From: Marisediminitalea oceani
Lineage (GTDB): Bacteria; Pseudomonadota; Gammaproteobacteria; Enterobacterales; Alteromonadaceae
Direction of reading: 5' to 3'
Length of the DNA: 64,000 bases
NCBI RefSeq assembly: GCF_003731635.1
Contig: NZ_RCUA01000038.1
Location: 36,230-100,229 of the forward strand
The position numbers and the translations under genes were made by a program. A model generated the notes under the pieces. It was not told where the DNA came from. It did not search any database and saw nothing but the letters and a program-made list of their open reading frames with translations. Below are positions 61,646 to 64,000 of the stretch, piece by piece. Numbering within the stretch: position 1 is the first letter of the stretch; every line of letters begins with the position of its first letter.

Positions 61646-62377
61646 GTGAAAATTAGTCTTATAAGCATTACTTTGCTGGCCATCTGCGCCTATTTTCTTT
61701 TAAGTCAGTCTGAGTCACCTGACCTGGCGTCAACTAAAAATACACCAATCGAAACAGCGCAAACTTCAACCGTCGTTGAGCCGGTATCCGCTGCGCCACG
61801 CGCAGAGGGTGAGCCCGCTCCTCTGCCTGCTGCTGAATCCCAGCCAGAAGTTACAGTAGATTCGTTATCCGACCTTGAGTTATTCCTTGATGGTGAATAC
61901 GCAGGGGGCATCTTATATGAAGGTGAGCTGTACGACTATCTGATGGGATTGTGGGATCAGGCATCGCCGGAAATGACCGAGAATAACTATCAGCTGGCTT
62001 TTAGCGAAATAGAAAGCAATGGGAATACTGGCTACCTGATTCACGTTAGTCCCGAGTACACTGAAACGGATCAGCAAAATTTTGAGTACTCCGCTAAACA
62101 TACAGATATTGAGAGGTTAGTGTCCTCAACAGAATTTGGCCAGCGCTCAATGGATAAAGAGAGAGAATTAAGGCGCCTCGTGAGTGAATACGAGCCTGAC
62201 GATATTACCATTGTTAACATGGGATGCATGGAGAAAAGGTGTTCGGTTTATATAGATGCCAAATCAGACAAAGCATTTAGTGATTTTGCTGACTACGCAA
62301 GTGAACACATGGGGGCAGCTATCACAAGTATGCATGGCAAAAAGCTAAATGAAGGTTTACTCTGGCTAAGATTTTAG
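61646..62377 (+). CDS. Membrane-anchored periplasmic protein, unknown function
   Basis: A 243-residue protein starting at GTG (61646), with AGGGA 5 nt before. One N-terminal membrane helix (about residues 3-20) is followed by a Pro/Ala/Glu-rich linker (about 25-80) and a compact C-terminal domain with two Cys (MGCMEKRCSVYI) near 193-201. A TTG start at 61616 is the alternative. No family recognised. It ends against the truncated transferase gene with a TTAG overlap. Confidence 0.7.
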   Translation: MKISLISITLLAICAYFLLSQSESPDLASTKNTPIETAQTSTVVEPVSAAPRAEGEPAPLPAAESQPEVTVDSLSDLELFLDGEYAGGILYEGELYDYLMGLWDQASPEMTENNYQLAFSEIESNGNTGYLIHVSPEYTETDQQNFEYSAKHTDIERLVSSTEFGQRSMDKERELRRLVSEYEPDDITIVNMGCMEKRCSVYIDAKSDKAFSDFADYASEHMGAAITSMHGKKLNEGLLWLRF

Positions 62378-62655
62378 CGCTGACTAAAACTGCCAGTATC
62401 CCAGGCGTTTGCGCATTGTAGACCGGGTACAAATGCCGGTACAATATTGCCGGGCACAAACACCGCATCAGGCTTATAGTCAACCACCTCAGCAATGCTC
62501 TTAAGGCGGTTTTCCCCTTCCTTGAACAAACTGATATTCACCTCGTTACCTTCAATAAACCAGGCGCACTGGTCACCACGCTGATGCGCTTCTTGCTGTA
62601 ACGGGCGAAGGATTTCGAACGAGTAATTCTGCGAAATATAAAATAAGTAGCGCAC
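62374..62655 (-). pseudogene. Truncated CDP-glycerol glycerophosphotransferase-like gene (N-terminal fragment)
   Basis: A 93-codon frame from a GTG start. MRYLFYISQNYSFEILRPLQ, WFIEGNEVNIS and the end FVPGNIVPAFVPGL match the first 80 residues of CDP-glycerol glycerophosphotransferase-like proteins of about 370-400 residues. After VPGL the frame runs into 12 unrelated residues and stops. In another frame the same bases read STMRKRLGYWQF then stop, which could be an original C-terminus joined by deletion. It lies 22 nt after the intact paralogous-type gene. The catalytic part is gone, so it is probably inactive. Confidence 0.6.
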
Positions 62656-62677
62656 TGATGACGATCTTTTAGGTTAG

Positions 62678-63754
62678 TTAACTGTTGGCCAGAATGTAGT
62701 CTTTGATACGTTCGCTACACTGCCCGTCGGTGGCACCCACCATGTCCTGGGTAATTTGCAAACGCTGGGGTTCAAGCTTTTCCGGATTATTCAACGCGCT
62801 TTCAATGGCTGCGGGTACCTGCTTAGGCAACGTGGCACGCGTGCAAAGATCGTGGAACATCTGTAGGTCGGGGTCAAGACGTTTCTCTAAGCGAAACTTT
62901 AAAATGCCCCGATAGCTCCAGCGGGTCTGATAGAAATCACACCATACAACCGGCTTATTCAGAGCGGCATACTCAAAAATGGCCGAGGAGGCATCTGATA
63001 ACATTACATCGGATATTTGCATAAACGGTATCAGGTTATAGTCTTCCACACCCGCAATATGCACATTTTCATGGGTTGCCCATTTTTTAAATAGCGCGCG
63101 TTGCCCTTCGTAGCGTTCTTTGGTCAGGCTGAAATAATGTGGCTTGATAAGTACATTATAGTCGGCCAGCAGTTGCGGCAGCGACTCATCGAATTTTTCG
63201 ATACTTGATGGATAAAAAGTGGGAGCGTAAAGCACCGTGGGTTTATCTGGCGACAGGCCTAATTCACGCAAGCAAATAGAAGCTGGGGTGCCATCGAATA
63301 AAGGATCGAGCTTAGCGTAGCCGGTGTCCACAAAGCCGGATTCCGGAAACTTCTCCTGCAACCGCTGTAATCGTTGCTGACCTTCCACAAAGCGCACATC
63401 AAACGGGAATTCGGATGCCGTGTAGTAAATGGCTTTAGGGCCAATGCCATGTAAAACCAGCGCCAGGCGCGCCTGAATCTTCGCTTTCTCGCTCTTGCAA
63501 AATTGCGGAGGATTACCGAAGAAAATCCAGTCGGCTTTATTTTGCTGGTAAAAAAGGTGAGCGTTTTTGGGCGAGTCCAGGAAATGATAAGCCATTCCCG
63601 CTTTGTCGAGCTCGCTTCTCTTGAGCTCGTCAAAACCTTCTTCGGGATACAGAACGAAGATACATTCGACACCCGCGTTAGTTAATTTTTCGGCTACCGG
63701 CAGGTATTGAGGCAGGTAATACAGATGTTGTGTATCGAAATAAACGCGAACCAA
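62678..63754 (-). CDS. CDP-glycerol glycerophosphotransferase family protein
   Basis: A 358-residue GT-B-like transferase. The N-terminus VRVYFDTQHLYYLPQYLPVA and the middle LVLHGIGPKAIYYTAS, VDTGYAKLDPLFD, PTVLYAPTFYPSS, LIKPHYFSL and SDVMLSDASSAIFEYAALNKPVVWCDFY are the conserved TagB/TagF-type segments. Such enzymes transfer glycerol-phosphate or similar groups to glycans. The TTG at 63752-63754 has GGGGAG 7 nt upstream and gives the usual N-terminus; an ATG at 63775 without ribosome site is the alternative. A surface polysaccharide role is inferred. Confidence 0.85.
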   Translation of the reverse strand: MVRVYFDTQHLYYLPQYLPVAEKLTNAGVECIFVLYPEEGFDELKRSELDKAGMAYHFLDSPKNAHLFYQQNKADWIFFGNPPQFCKSEKAKIQARLALVLHGIGPKAIYYTASEFPFDVRFVEGQQRLQRLQEKFPESGFVDTGYAKLDPLFDGTPASICLRELGLSPDKPTVLYAPTFYPSSIEKFDESLPQLLADYNVLIKPHYFSLTKERYEGQRALFKKWATHENVHIAGVEDYNLIPFMQISDVMLSDASSAIFEYAALNKPVVWCDFYQTRWSYRGILKFRLEKRLDPDLQMFHDLCTRATLPKQVPAAIESALNNPEKLEPQRLQITQDMVGATDGQCSERIKDYILANS

Positions 63755-63775
63755 CGAATGACTCCCCAGAAGCAT

Positions 63776-63933
63776 GACTTATTTATAATTATTGCGACAA
63801 ATGAGTGAAAATTTAAGATATTTGTCATTATTCATTCATCATAACGACAATTCGCTGTAATGGCTACTTTGCTAAGGAAATGCCACTTTTGCTGTGTATT
63901 GAGACGGTGGATGAGTAGTAAGACTGTTTTGAG
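63776..63933. other. AT-rich upstream region of the transferase gene
   Basis: No gene is seen. It probably holds the leftward promoter (AT-rich ATAATTATTGCGACAAATGA region). Confidence 0.4.
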
Positions 63934-64000
63934 GTCCCGGATAAGCCCTTCGGACTTTCCGGGACGACGGGAATTTGAACCTGTCATCCCGGAAGTTTCG
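63934..64000. repeat. Palindromic REP-like intergenic repeat, cut by the window edge
   Basis: GTCCCGGA (63934-63941) and TCCGGGAC (63958-63965) form an 8-bp dyad with an inner AAG/CTT pair and CCCTTCGGA loop. A second unit starts at 63983 (GTCATCCCGGAAGTTTCG) and runs out of the window. The GTCATCCCGGA core is of the type scattered through many gammaproteobacterial genomes. Confidence 0.6.

Overview
The window reads as chromosomal DNA of a marine-type gammaproteobacterium, most likely of the Alteromonadales (Alteromonadaceae). This rests on protein style (Tricorn-like and S10 peptidases, many TonB-dependent and RND systems, CDP-glycerol transferase-like genes) and near-even base composition. 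It is an inference, because no rRNA or tRNA gene is visible. Coding density is high, and I see no transposase, integrase, phage gene or CRISPR array.

Layout. (1) 1-5556: a heavy-metal RND efflux operon (outer-membrane factor cut by the window edge, adaptor, CzcA-type pump). (2) 5708-12194: a BlaI-type repressor and a sensorless M56 membrane protease, followed by a co-directional run: a small secreted protein, a HupE/UreJ permease, a membrane-anchored protein, a DUF4198 protein, a DUF1624 membrane protein, CopC and CopD. It ends at a strong terminator. This is the most interesting locus: a probable metal acquisition or handling island with an unusual proteolytic regulator and no beta-lactamase. 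(3) 12286-23817: two divergent operons for uptake and breakdown of an amine or amino acid. One is aminotransferase, tartrate/malate-type dehydrogenase and semialdehyde dehydrogenase. The other is HAD dehalogenase, FAD oxidase and a complete peptide-type ABC importer. (4) 23858-30680: a tiny membrane protein, a Tricorn protease homologue, the divergent pair dmeF/dmeR with a visible operator, and an S10 carboxypeptidase. (5) 30754-35962: FAD oxidoreductase plus aldehyde dehydrogenase, opposed by an M20 amidohydrolase and a two-domain acetyltransferase. (6) 35976-41943: a Cys/His-rich small protein and a second RND metal efflux operon of different pump class. (7) 42112-50040: cupin, GhrA-like reductase with an Lrp regulator, two TonB-dependent receptors, and a PanE-like reductase. 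(8) 50073-55540: two chemoreceptors flanking ExoD, a PagL-like lipid A deacylase and a 53-residue membrane protein. (9) 55794-58835: glutathione-dependent formaldehyde detoxification (fghA, frmA) with a divergent LysR gene. (10) 59055-64000: Sel1-repeat and unknown envelope proteins, a truncated and an intact CDP-glycerol glycerophosphotransferase-like gene, and a palindromic intergenic repeat at the right edge.

Metal handling is the dominant theme. Two RND exporters, a CDF exporter with its own RcnR-type regulator, and a HupE/CopC/CopD-type importer-like cluster lie within about 42 kb. They are separated by a catabolic block for nitrogenous compounds. The two halves of that block each contain a DadA-like oxidase and an aldehyde dehydrogenase, so they may serve related substrates.
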